NCBI RefSeq assembly: GCF_963676285.1
Contig: NZ_OY781063.1
Location: 1,984,001 to 2,048,000, forward strand
DNA from: an uncultured Sphaerochaeta sp.
Lineage (GTDB): Bacteria > Spirochaetota > Spirochaetia > Sphaerochaetales > Sphaerochaetaceae
Length of the DNA: 64,000 nucleotides
Reading direction: 5' to 3'
Shown here: one piece after another, positions 7,763 through 15,790 of the stretch
Numbering within the stretch: position 1 is the first letter of the stretch
How the letters are laid out: every line of letters begins with the position of its first letter
Position numbers and translations under genes: made by a program
The notes under the pieces: generated by a model
Told to the model about the DNA's origin: nothing
Database searches by the model: none
Seen by the model: the letters and a program-made list of their open reading frames with translations, nothing else

Positions 7763-8599
7763 TTATTTATGTTTGATGAAGGTATTACTCTGCAATTCCT
7801 GCCGCGCAAGACGTAGCTCTTCAGGAGTATTCATGACAATGGGACCTGCCCAGGCGATTGGCTCCTTCAACGGTTTTGCTGCATAAAGAAAGAAGCGTAC
7901 ACCCTCTCCCCCAGATGAGAGTGATAAGGTATCTCCTTCTCCAAAGAGTATTGCCCTATGGAAAGGTACCTCCTGTCCATCGGTGAGCAGTGATCCCTCC
8001 ACTATATAGAGGAAGAGCGTGTTTTCAGAGGGAACTTCCAAGCTCCAGGATTGATTTGCCTCCAGCTTAACATCAAGGTAGGTGGTTTTTACATAATCAC
8101 CTTCCTCAGGCCCCTTTGTCCCATTATAGGAGCCACTGATGACCCTGACCTCACCTACAGTCTCCCTGACAACAGGGATTTGTTCTTTCCTGATATCCCG
8201 ATATGCAGGATCGGTCATCTTGTCTTTCTTGGGAAGGTTGATCCAGAGCTGGCATCCAAGCATACGATCACTGGGTTGCGGCATTTCCTGATGGATGATT
8301 CCACTACCTCCGGTCATCCACTGGCAACATCCCTCGTTTATGGAGCCACTGTTTCCCAGGCTGTCCCCATGCTCAATCTCACCTTCAATAAGGTAGGTGA
8401 CCGTCTCTATCCCCCGATGGGGATGCCAAGGAAATCCTTTGATATAGTCTTTGCTATCCTTTGAATCGAATGCATCAAGCATAAGAAATGGGTCAAAATC
8501 CTTGGTATCATTGTATCCAATAACCCTGACCAGCTTGACTCCGGCTCCGTCGTACTGTACCGCTCCGCCTGTAATGCGCTTGATTGGTCGTTTCTGCAT
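7763..8599 (-). CDS. Pirin family protein
   Basis: A 278-residue bicupin. The N-terminal cupin carries the pirin metal-site motifs GFPWHPHRGIETVTYLIEGE and GIIHQEMP, with the expected His-x-His and His/Glu ligands. The C-terminal cupin (from about residue 165) follows the family pattern (SWSLEVPSENTLFLYIVEGSL). Pirins bind iron and some oxidise quercetin-like flavonols or act as redox sensors; the role here is not evident. The ATG at 8599 has AAAGGAG five bases before it. A GTG or ATG further upstream would place the coding sequence in the ferritin terminator region and is rejected. It is monocistronic. Confidence 0.88.
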   Translation of the reverse strand: MQKRPIKRITGGAVQYDGAGVKLVRVIGYNDTKDFDPFLMLDAFDSKDSKDYIKGFPWHPHRGIETVTYLIEGEIEHGDSLGNSGSINEGCCQWMTGGSGIIHQEMPQPSDRMLGCQLWINLPKKDKMTDPAYRDIRKEQIPVVRETVGEVRVISGSYNGTKGPEEGDYVKTTYLDVKLEANQSWSLEVPSENTLFLYIVEGSLLTDGQEVPFHRAILFGEGDTLSLSSGGEGVRFFLYAAKPLKEPIAWAGPIVMNTPEELRLARQELQSNTFIKHK

Positions 8600-8630
8600 G
8601 ATCGCTCCTTTTATTGTGCTCATAGTATAA

Positions 8631-8651
8631 CACCCACGTAGAACGTGGGTG
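8631..8651 (-). terminator. Terminator-like hairpin after ferritin gene
   Basis: CACCCACG and CGTGGGTG form a perfect 8-base stem with a five-base loop, 23 bases beyond the ferritin stop. On the minus strand it is followed by TTATACT, a weak U-tract. The hairpin also sits in the short leader of the pirin gene. Confidence 0.6.
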
Positions 8652-8674
8652 TATACAACTTCTTTCTGTTTGTT

Positions 8675-9187
8675 TTACAGCTGCAGGGAAGGGGGTGTGA
8701 AGACTCTTGCCTCCAGTTCCTTGTTGAGCATGTACAGGCCACGGTTGTCAGAGCCAAAGACCTCGAACTTCTGGATGTTCTCCTGAGCATTGGCTTCCTC
8801 TTCCCCTTGTTCCTTGATGAACCAGTCAAGGAATTGCTGGGAGCGATAATCTTTCTGCTTGACCGCTTCCTCATAGATGGTATTGATGGAGGCTGTAACA
8901 TATTCCTCATGTTTAAGCGCCTCCAAAAGAGGATCCTTGGTATTTTCGTATGATTTGCTGGGATCTGCCAGGGCGGACAACGTTACGGCATGCCCATTGT
9001 TCAACAAGTACTGGCGAAAGAGCATGGCGTGACTCATCTCCTCCTGTGCTTGTACCTTGAACCAGTTCTCATACCCGAACAGTCCCTTTTCAGCGTAGAA
9101 GTTTGCCATATCAAGATAGAGATATGCGGAATAGAACTCCTTGTTGATTTGATCATTCAATAATGTGGCGATTTCTTTTGACAGCAT
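8675..9187 (-). CDS. Ferritin (non-haem, bacterial)
   Basis: A 170-residue four-helix ferritin for intracellular iron storage. Ferroxidase-site residues are seen in NKEFYSAYLYLDMANF (Glu17 region), in VQAQEEMSHAMLFRQYL (Glu-x-x-His) and in FIKEQGEEEANA. The length equals that of typical FtnA. The start at 9187 (MLSKEIATLLNDQ) has AAGGAG six bases upstream; the longer upstream reading has no such site. The gene is divergent from trkH. A 7-base inverted repeat overlapping a possible -35 box lies upstream, suggesting metal- or peroxide-dependent control. Confidence 0.93.
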   Translation of the reverse strand: MLSKEIATLLNDQINKEFYSAYLYLDMANFYAEKGLFGYENWFKVQAQEEMSHAMLFRQYLLNNGHAVTLSALADPSKSYENTKDPLLEALKHEEYVTASINTIYEEAVKQKDYRSQQFLDWFIKEQGEEEANAQENIQKFEVFGSDNRGLYMLNKELEARVFTPPSLQL

Positions 9188-9226
9188 ATGAATCTCCTTA
9201 TTTTTACTAATACAAAGATACAACTA

Positions 9227-9246
9227 ATATTGTATATCGACAATAT
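9227..9246. promoter_or_regulatory. Inverted repeat in ferritin/trkH divergent region
   Basis: ATATTGT and ACAATAT form a perfect 7-base inverted repeat around ATATCG. On the minus strand TTGTCG from the repeat could serve as a -35 box, with TATCTT 17 bases on as the -10 of the ferritin gene. The layout suits a Fur/PerR-type operator, but the regulator is not identified. Confidence 0.45.
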
Positions 9247-9302
9247 GATACCCGGCTCTTTAGTCTTGCACATAAGGAAGAGACACGATAGACTCTGTCA
9301 AC

Positions 9303-10601
9303 ATGAAAAAGCGTATGAAAAAGCCGCTAAGAGCAAATCAATATTTGCTGCTAGGCTTTCTAGCTATCATTCTGGTGGGTTCGTTGCTGTTGCGGCTCCC
9401 CATCTCCCACAACGAAGGAATAAAAATTTCCTATTGGGATTCACTTTTTATATCTACCAGCGCAGTTTGTGTTACTGGACTCGTTACGGTTGATGTAGCG
9501 TTGACATTCTCGCTCTTTGGACGTACCGTCATCGCCATCCTAATCCTGCTTGGGGGCTTGGGATTTGCCTCAATGGTTATCTCCTTCAGTCTCCTTTTGG
9601 GCATGAACATCGGACTCAGTCAACGGTCTTTCATCAAGGAAGCCTACAACCTCTCTTCTGTCCAAGGCACGCTGATGGTGGTACGTGCTGTTGGTTTGGC
9701 AGCTTTGTTGGTGCAGGGCGTTGGCGTATTTATTGAATATTTCATATTCCGTTCAACGTATGGTCCTCTTGATGCCTTTGGCCATGCACTATTCAATACC
9801 ATCTCCGCATTCAACAATGCTGGTTTTGACCTCATGGGAAAATTTCAAAGTCTTACCCTATATCGACATAGTGTTGCGATGAACCTTACGACTGCTTTAC
9901 TGATTATCATTGGAGGTACCGGTTTCTTCGTGATTGCAGATATCGTGAAGAACCGCTCTTGGAAGAAACTGAGCATGCATTCCAGGATTGTGATAACCAT
10001 GAACAGTATTCTCATTACTACCGGATTCCTGTTCTATCTCCTTGTTGAGCATCTGGAGCCCCTTGCAGCTTTTTTCCAGAGTGTCACAACCAGGACAGCA
10101 GGCTTCAATACCGTGGATATCGCAGGATTGAGTCAAGCAGGTCTGTTCGTTACCATTATCCTGATGTTCATTGGAGCAAGTCCTGGATCAACCGGTGGTG
10201 GTATCAAGACCTCCACCACCTTCACCCTGTTTCTCAGCCTCGGCTCCTTGATGTTTGGCCGGCAGACGGCTGCCTTCAAGCGTAAGATTGGAGGTGAGAG
10301 TATACTCAAGGCTTTTCAGGTTCTGTTGCTTTCCATTTTATTGGTGGGAGGAGGCAGTTTCCTATTATTATTGATTGAAGGATCGAAGTTCACCTTTCTT
10401 GAGGTACTGTTTGAAGCGGTCTCCGCTTTTGCTACTGTTGGTCTTTCAATGGGAATCACCACCGAAATAGCTACGCTTTCTAAACTCGTATTGGTGGTAG
10501 TAATGTTTGCTGGAAGAGTCGGCCCTATCACCATAGCCACCAGTTTTGCGAGGAAAACCTCACAACTGGGCTATGTTGAAGAGCAGGTGTTTATTGGATA
10601 G
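9303..10601 (+). CDS. Potassium uptake channel subunit, TrkH/KtrB family
   Basis: A 432-residue inner-membrane K+ transporter. Four pore-loop repeats carry the selectivity-filter glycines: SAVCVTGLVTVD (about residue 57), AFNNAGFDLMG, TTRTAGFNTVD and FATVGLSMGIT. The length is right for KtrB. It works with the cytoplasmic RCK subunit encoded 13 bases downstream. No strong ribosome-binding site precedes the first ATG (9303); the second ATG at 9318 is an alternative start. Expression is presumably from the region shared with ferritin. Confidence 0.92.
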   Translation: MKKRMKKPLRANQYLLLGFLAIILVGSLLLRLPISHNEGIKISYWDSLFISTSAVCVTGLVTVDVALTFSLFGRTVIAILILLGGLGFASMVISFSLLLGMNIGLSQRSFIKEAYNLSSVQGTLMVVRAVGLAALLVQGVGVFIEYFIFRSTYGPLDAFGHALFNTISAFNNAGFDLMGKFQSLTLYRHSVAMNLTTALLIIIGGTGFFVIADIVKNRSWKKLSMHSRIVITMNSILITTGFLFYLLVEHLEPLAAFFQSVTTRTAGFNTVDIAGLSQAGLFVTIILMFIGASPGSTGGGIKTSTTFTLFLSLGSLMFGRQTAAFKRKIGGESILKAFQVLLLSILLVGGGSFLLLLIEGSKFTFLEVLFEAVSAFATVGLSMGITTEIATLSKLVLVVVMFAGRVGPITIATSFARKTSQLGYVEEQVFIG

Positions 10602-10614
10602 GAGAAAATTTACC

Positions 10615-11286
10615 ATGAAGAAAGAGTATGATCCTGATGCATATGGGATTATTGGACTGGGAAGGTTCGGCCTGTCCTTGGCCCTGGAACTTACCAAGGC
10701 AGGGAAACAAGTCATAGTCCTGGAAATTGAGGAAGAGAAGCTAAACGCAGTCAAGGATCAATTGGAAAATATCTATCCAGTGAAAGCAGTCACTGAAGAA
10801 GTGTTGCATGAGTCTGGAATCTCGCACTGCCGAACTGCAATCGTCTGTATAGGTAAGGATATTGAATCAAATATTCTGGTAACAATGAGCCTGATTGAAC
10901 TGGGTATCCCCCGGGTCATCGCCAAGGCAACAAGCATGAATCATGGCAAGGTGCTTGAGCATATTGGTGCTGAGGCAGTCTTCCCTGAGGTTGAGATGGG
11001 TGAGCGCCTAGCCCGTTCCTTGGTCTCCACTGGAACACTGGACTTTCTTGAGCTCTGTGACGACTTCTCCATTGCCAATATTTCTTTAACTAGAGCATTT
11101 GCCAATCAGAGCGTTGAAGATATCAACCTCCGTAAGCGTTTCCATTTGAATATCATTGTGATAATCCGCCAGAAGAAAGCCATCAGTGAAATCCTTCCGA
11201 ATTTTGTATTGGAAGAGGAAGATATTTTGGTTGTAGGTGGTACCAATGATGCAATCAGGAAGTTTGAAAAGGCAAATGAAGCCTAG
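10615..11286 (+). CDS. Trk/Ktr potassium uptake regulatory subunit, TrkA/KtrA family
   Basis: A 223-residue RCK protein. An N-terminal Rossmann fold (GIIGLGRFGLSLALEL, the GxGxxG nucleotide site, with the acidic end of the second strand at VLEIEEE) is followed by a TrkA-C domain (about 140-223). It gates the membrane subunit encoded just before it in response to ATP/ADP or NAD(H). The chosen ATG at 10615 has GGAG ten bases upstream and gives the expected N-terminus; the longer frame overlaps trkH and is not supported. Its stop overlaps that of the convergent carbonic anhydrase gene through a CTAG palindrome. Confidence 0.92.
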   Translation: MKKEYDPDAYGIIGLGRFGLSLALELTKAGKQVIVLEIEEEKLNAVKDQLENIYPVKAVTEEVLHESGISHCRTAIVCIGKDIESNILVTMSLIELGIPRVIAKATSMNHGKVLEHIGAEAVFPEVEMGERLARSLVSTGTLDFLELCDDFSIANISLTRAFANQSVEDINLRKRFHLNIIVIIRQKKAISEILPNFVLEEEDILVVGGTNDAIRKFEKANEA

Positions 11287-11804
11287 TTGATCGTCTGCTT
11301 GCCGGTTGCAAGGTCATGAGCGAACTCCCAGTACTCCTGGGTGTTTTCCCTCACCTTGGCAAACTCCTCGTCACTGAGTGTCCTGATGAGTTTTGCAGGG
11401 GTACCGACCAGCAATGAGCGGGGAGGGTAAACCTTGTTCTGGGAAACCAGAGCCCCTGCAGCAACGATGGACTCTTTCCCAATTACTGCTCCATTGAGTA
11501 CAATTGCTCCCATACCGATAAGACAGTCATCCTCAATGGTGCAGGCATGGATAATGGCACCATGTCCGATAGTGCATCTTTCTCCCACAATAAGCGGGAA
11601 GCCCTTGTCTACATGTGCAACTACGTTGTCCTGAAGGTTCGATTGCCCACCAATATGAATAGTATTCACATCTGCCCTGAGTGTGGCATGAAACCAGATT
11701 GAGACCCCTTCCCCCAATGTGACATTGCCGATGACATCAGCACTGGGTGCGATATAACAACCTTCTGCAATACTCGGTGACTTACCATTATATGCGTACA
11801 TCAT
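11283..11804 (-). CDS. Gamma-carbonic anhydrase family protein
   Basis: A 173-residue left-handed beta-helix protein built from hexapeptide repeats. Candidate zinc histidines appear in NVVAHVDKG, IGHGAIIHAC and nearby repeats, as in CaiE/YrdA/PaaY-type gamma-carbonic anhydrases. Many relatives have no proven activity, so the function stays general. The start is one of two adjacent ATGs (11804 or 11801), with GAGG nine bases upstream. The C-terminal helix is present, so the protein looks complete. Confidence 0.85.
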   Translation of the reverse strand: MMYAYNGKSPSIAEGCYIAPSADVIGNVTLGEGVSIWFHATLRADVNTIHIGGQSNLQDNVVAHVDKGFPLIVGERCTIGHGAIIHACTIEDDCLIGMGAIVLNGAVIGKESIVAAGALVSQNKVYPPRSLLVGTPAKLIRTLSDEEFAKVRENTQEYWEFAHDLATGKQTIN

Positions 11805-11866
11805 AGTCGTTTTCCTCACTGGTTTGACTATAGCCGGAATGCAATGATTCTGTACAGTCTGAAATA

Positions 11867-11909
11867 ATTTTGCAAATGACTTGCAAAATCATCATGGGTT
11901 TACTATGTT
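11867..11909 (+). promoter_or_regulatory. Zur/Fur-type operator overlapping znu promoter
   Basis: ATTTTGCAA (11867-11875) and TTGCAAAAT (11881-11889) make a perfect 9-base inverted repeat with a five-base spacer. TTGCAA of the right arm also reads as a -35 box, with TATGTT (11904-11909) 17 bases downstream as the -10. Binding would occlude the promoter. The operon encodes a Fur-family protein as its fourth gene, so zinc-dependent autoregulation is the natural reading. Confidence 0.75.
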
Positions 11910-11931
11910 GTAGATACTTGATGGAGGTACT

Positions 11932-12828
11932 ATGCGAACACGTGCATTATCGATACTAATGGCGCTCATTATCACTCCTTTCGTTCTCTTTGCAGGAGGG
12001 AATACTGAGCAGGATTCCAAGCCTATTGTCATGGTGAGTATTCTGCCCCATGCATATTTTGTCGACCAGATCGCTGGTGACCTGGTGGAAACTGCTGTAC
12101 TGGTTGGGGAGGGGCAGAATCCACATTCTTATGAGCCTTCCCCATCACAGATGGCTCAGTTGGCAAAGGCCAGTATCTGGATTCTCAGTGGAACGGACTT
12201 TGAACATGCCCTTATCGACAAGGTCTCCAGTCTTTATCCTGATCTTACCATCATAGATGGGACAGAAGGGATGACCCTTCGGACCTTGGAAGATCATGAC
12301 CATGAGGATGAAGAAGCAGGTGAAGATGAGCCTGTTCATGATTTGAACATTGATCGACATACCTGGCTTGGATGGGAACAGTCGAAGGTCTTGGTCAAGA
12401 ACATCAGCACTGCACTGACCACCCACCTTGGATTACCTGAAGAGGAAGTAGAAGAGAGGTCTAGGCAACTCCTCTCCCAGATCGAGGGAGAATTCACCTC
12501 GTTGAAAACAGAGCTCGAAGGGCTCTCTGGCAGTACCGTCTTTGTCTATCATCCCTCCTTTGGGTACTTCCTTGACTCATTCGGCCTTCATCAGGAGGCT
12601 GTCGAGACAGGAGGGAAGGAACCCACAGCAAAGGACTTGGCTCTCCTGATAGAGCGGGCACAAGACGATCAGGCAAAGGTAATCTTTGTACAAAAGCAAT
12701 TTCCCTCCGGCAGTGCAGAGAAAGTCGCCCAGGTGGTTGGTGCACAGGTAGTGGCACTCGATCCCCTTGCCTATGATTGGCTGGGAAATATCCGCTTGAT
12801 GGGCAATGCCCTCGTGGAAAGCCTATGA
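11932..12828 (+). CDS. znuA: Zinc ABC transporter substrate-binding protein
   Basis: A 298-residue periplasmic metal-binding protein of the cluster A-I (ZnuA/AdcA/TroA) family. A signal peptide ends at about LFAGGN with no lipobox cysteine. Metal ligands are expected in SILPHAYFVDQIAG, in NPHSYEPSPSQM and in YHPSFGYFLDSFGL. A short acidic/histidine stretch around residues 122-140 (DHDHEDEEAGEDEPVHD) matches the His-rich loop typical of zinc rather than manganese members. GGAGG sits four bases before the ATG. First gene of znuA-znuC-znuB-fur. Confidence 0.9.
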   Translation: MRTRALSILMALIITPFVLFAGGNTEQDSKPIVMVSILPHAYFVDQIAGDLVETAVLVGEGQNPHSYEPSPSQMAQLAKASIWILSGTDFEHALIDKVSSLYPDLTIIDGTEGMTLRTLEDHDHEDEEAGEDEPVHDLNIDRHTWLGWEQSKVLVKNISTALTTHLGLPEEEVEERSRQLLSQIEGEFTSLKTELEGLSGSTVFVYHPSFGYFLDSFGLHQEAVETGGKEPTAKDLALLIERAQDDQAKVIFVQKQFPSGSAEKVAQVVGAQVVALDPLAYDWLGNIRLMGNALVESL

Positions 12829-13595
12829 GTAGCGTCCCTATTGCACTCTCCTTTAATGATGTTGCGTTCTCTTATCCCCATCTGAGGGTCCTTGAGGATG
12901 TATCCTTTCATTTTCATACGGGGGAGTTCATTGCCTTGGTCGGGCCAAACGGATCAGGGAAAAGCACCTTGCTGAAGTTGGTCCTTGGTCTGGAAGCCCC
13001 CCAATCTGGGATGATCAGGTTGCTTGGGGAGAATCCAAGAAAGAGCCGGGCCCTTGTAGGCTATGTTCCCCAGCACACCAGCTATGATCCCAATTTTCCT
13101 ATTTCCGTATTGGAAGTCGTGAGGATGGGGCGTGTTGATGCATCAAAGCGGGGGGGGAAAGCTGAGCAGACGGAGAAAGCACTGCAAGCACTCAAGCAGG
13201 TAGAGCTTGAGCACCTCGTCGAGCGACCTTACAATGCCCTGAGTGGGGGCCAGAGGCGACGCGTGTTGGTTGCCCGAGCCCTTGCGGCTGAACCCACCAT
13301 GTTGATTCTTGATGAGCCGGCGGCCAATCTGGACAAGGAGAGCGAACAAAGACTCTATGCAACCCTTGGGAAACTCAAGGGTTCGACAACCATCCTGATT
13401 GTTACTCACGATATGAGAGAGGTATCCCCCTTGATCGACCGGGTGTTCTGTATCGATGCCCATAGGGATGGAAAGGTGGGTCGTACTGTCGTCCAGCATG
13501 CACTTGAGGAAGAAGCAGAAGGCACAAGGAAACGAGTACGTCACGATGTAGAGATTCCCGGAGACTTCTGCCATTTTCCAAGGGAGGATGCATGA
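12825..13595 (+). CDS. znuC: Zinc ABC transporter ATP-binding protein
   Basis: A 256-residue ATPase with Walker A GPNGSGKST, Q-loop GYVPQHT, signature LSGGQRRRV, Walker B LILDEPAANLD and switch VTHDM. The ATG at 12825 overlaps the znuA stop as ATGA; an upstream in-frame codon inside znuA is not used. It energises the ZnuB permease encoded next. A charged C-terminal extension of about 25 residues (EEEAEGTRKRVRHD) follows the ATPase core. Confidence 0.92.
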   Translation: MSSVPIALSFNDVAFSYPHLRVLEDVSFHFHTGEFIALVGPNGSGKSTLLKLVLGLEAPQSGMIRLLGENPRKSRALVGYVPQHTSYDPNFPISVLEVVRMGRVDASKRGGKAEQTEKALQALKQVELEHLVERPYNALSGGQRRRVLVARALAAEPTMLILDEPAANLDKESEQRLYATLGKLKGSTTILIVTHDMREVSPLIDRVFCIDAHRDGKVGRTVVQHALEEEAEGTRKRVRHDVEIPGDFCHFPREDA

Positions 13596-14458
13596 ACGAT
13601 CTTCTAGGATTCTTTTCCGCACTGTTCAACCCCGATTTTCCTTTTGTGAGAAATGCATTCTTTGCAGGATTGCTCTCCTCTGTCCTCTTCGGGGTGCTGG
13701 GCTCGGTCGTTACCGTGAAACGGATAGCCGGCCTTGCCGGAGCCATCAGTCATGCGGTGCTTGGTGGTATCGGTATTGCTCTCTATCTCTCAGCCACCGG
13801 CTTGGTTCCCAATCTAAGCCCAATGGTAGGGGCTATAATCTTTGCGCTCCTCTCTGCAGCAATTATTGGGACAGTCTCCCTTCGCTCCAAGCAACGTGAG
13901 GATACGGTCATCCAAGCAATCTGGGCAATCGGGATGAGTATTGGTGTGCTGTTCATGGCAAAGACCCCTGGATACACCGATCCATCAAGCTACCTTTTTG
14001 GGAATATCCTGCTCATTGCCCCCTCTGACCTCATCCTGCTAGCTATTCTTGATGTGGTGGTCATTGTACTCGCTTGGCGATTCTATCCCCAGATTGAGGC
14101 AACTGCCTTTGACGAGGAGTTCGCACAGGTGAGAGGAATCCCGACCCATGTGGTATTTCTCGCCATCCTCTCGATAACGGCGGTAGCCGTTGTTCTGCTG
14201 CAGACATTTGTAGGTATCGTAATGGTGATTGCCATGCTCACTCTCCCAGCGGGAACAGCAGGGTATAAGGCGAAGAATCTTGCCTCCATGATGGCCTTTG
14301 CCACGCTCTTCTCTTTCCTGTTCTCCTTTGCAGGGCTTGCTGTAGGCTGGGGATTCGATATTCCTGTGGGAGCAACCGTCGTTGTTATCGCCGGTGCGTT
14401 TTACTTGGGGCGGTCGGCTGGTGACCTACTGAAAAAATGGAGGAAACACCATGACTAA
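13592..14458 (+). CDS. znuB: Zinc ABC transporter permease
   Basis: A 288-residue inner-membrane protein of the ABC-3 metal permease family with about eight helices. The conserved cytoplasmic coupling segment is seen at AFDEEFAQVRGIP, where the family has DEExAxxxG, and the membrane motif VGIVMVIAMLTLPAGTA is typical. The ATG overlaps the znuC stop in an ATGA. It is followed by the Fur-family gene with an 8-base overlap. Confidence 0.92.
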   Translation: MNDLLGFFSALFNPDFPFVRNAFFAGLLSSVLFGVLGSVVTVKRIAGLAGAISHAVLGGIGIALYLSATGLVPNLSPMVGAIIFALLSAAIIGTVSLRSKQREDTVIQAIWAIGMSIGVLFMAKTPGYTDPSSYLFGNILLIAPSDLILLAILDVVVIVLAWRFYPQIEATAFDEEFAQVRGIPTHVVFLAILSITAVAVVLLQTFVGIVMVIAMLTLPAGTAGYKAKNLASMMAFATLFSFLFSFAGLAVGWGFDIPVGATVVVIAGAFYLGRSAGDLLKKWRKHHD

Positions 14459-14834
14459 GGCAAGGAAAGCCCTGCTGGAGTTGCTCAAAGAGAGCAAGGA
14501 ACCTGTCAGCGCATCGATGCTGAGCCGAGATCCCTCACTTCCCTTTGACCAAGCAACCATCTATCGCAACCTGCACTACCTTGAGGAGAAGGGCTTTGCT
14601 GAATCATTCATCCTACACTGCACTGAGCACGGTACCGAACGCTACTATAGCTATCGCAGCCGCAGTGAAGGAGTCCATCATCACTGGTTTCACTGTGAGA
14701 AGTGCCATACATTCATCGACCTTGGCGGGTGCGCCTACCAAGAACAGATGAAAGATTGGGAAAAACAGTATGGATTTTCCATCAGCGATCACACGTTTTT
14801 TCTCACCGGTATCTGTGCCTCTTGTAAATCATGA
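14451..14834 (+). CDS. Fur family transcriptional regulator, probably Zur
   Basis: A 127-residue regulator with an N-terminal winged helix (DQATIYRNLHYLEEKGF, the DNA-recognition segment) and a C-terminal metal domain. HHHWFHCEKCHTFIDL holds the sensing histidines and the first CxxC, and CASC at the C-terminus is the second CxxC of the structural zinc site. Position as the last gene of a znu operon headed by a Fur-type operator argues for zinc sensing (Zur) over iron (Fur). Its stop codon directly abuts the stop of the convergent LuxR gene at 14835. Confidence 0.88.
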   Translation: MTKARKALLELLKESKEPVSASMLSRDPSLPFDQATIYRNLHYLEEKGFAESFILHCTEHGTERYYSYRSRSEGVHHHWFHCEKCHTFIDLGGCAYQEQMKDWEKQYGFSISDHTFFLTGICASCKS

Positions 14835-15752
14835 TCACTTCTTGAGCCGTGAGAAGAGTTGTAGGCGGTTGTTCACGCCCATCTTTGCATAGATGTTCTT
14901 GATGTGGGTTTTAACGGTATTGGGTGAGATATAGAGCTGTTTTGCAATCTCCTGATTACTGCATCCTGCGGCCAGAAGTCGTAATACCTCTTCTTCCCTG
15001 AGTGAGAGCCCGTACTCCTTGCCCCCCTCTGCATCCACGTGGTCGGTCTGCTCCCAAGTGAGGAAATATCTACGGCTGATGAAATAGTAGAGATAGACCG
15101 AGAGTGTGGAAAAACTGAGATAGACAAGTTTGAACGGAAGGTTCCTGAAGAACAGCAGATCAAGGGGAAAAAGGAAGAACAGCGGTAGAAAGGTATAGAT
15201 GATTCCCTTCAACAGGCGCTCTTCCTCCCAGGTAGTCGCCTTCTTGACGAAGATGCCACTCAGGACTGCGTGGATTACCAAGAACATGCTGCCCGCAAAG
15301 AAGTGATAGGCTATGGTGTCGCTGAGGGCTTTCTGCCAGTCTCCCTTGCTTTCAGCAATGATTACCCAGAGGCTGATGAGGAAAAAAAACAGGATCAAGA
15401 ATGTAAGGATTCGGTTTCCCAGTATTCTCTGCTTATCAGTAGCAGGAAGAATTTGTATCAAATACTTGCTCATCATTAGCAACAATGTGGTAGTGAGCAG
15501 GACAGAGAAGATGGTTGCTCCCAGTGCAAATACCTGAAAAGCATTGGCGTCCAGGTTTCCCACCGGAAGTGTTCTGGTCAGGTAGGTGACCAAAAGAGAG
15601 AGACACATTTGCAGTGAGAGAGGAACAAGGACCGTAAGGAAGGAACCGATATATGCATCACGCACACGGTAGAAGAGCAAGATACAGAGACAAGTAATGG
15701 AAACCACCAAAGCGGTGGTAAGGAAGAGCAGGATATCGGATAGGATTACCAT
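14835..15752 (-). CDS. LuxR family regulator with membrane-spanning N-terminal domain
   Basis: A 305-residue protein. Residues 1-225 carry about seven hydrophobic helices with no recognised ligand-binding domain; residues 240-305 are a LuxR/GerE helix-turn-helix ([25 protein letters not shown], then [18 protein letters not shown]). Membrane-anchored LuxR proteins of this form are common in gut anaerobes and usually have no known signal. AGGAGG lies six bases before the ATG. It is 38 bases downstream of, and co-directional with, the MMPL/LolA-like/barrel operon and may be co-transcribed with it and regulate it. That link is inference. Confidence 0.8.
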   Translation of the reverse strand: MVILSDILLFLTTALVVSITCLCILLFYRVRDAYIGSFLTVLVPLSLQMCLSLLVTYLTRTLPVGNLDANAFQVFALGATIFSVLLTTTLLLMMSKYLIQILPATDKQRILGNRILTFLILFFFLISLWVIIAESKGDWQKALSDTIAYHFFAGSMFLVIHAVLSGIFVKKATTWEEERLLKGIIYTFLPLFFLFPLDLLFFRNLPFKLVYLSFSTLSVYLYYFISRRYFLTWEQTDHVDAEGGKEYGLSLREEEVLRLLAAGCSNQEIAKQLYISPNTVKTHIKNIYAKMGVNNRLQLFSRLKK

Positions 15753-15790
15753 TGGGTTCCTCCTAGGAGAATCCTATCATATACCTCTGC

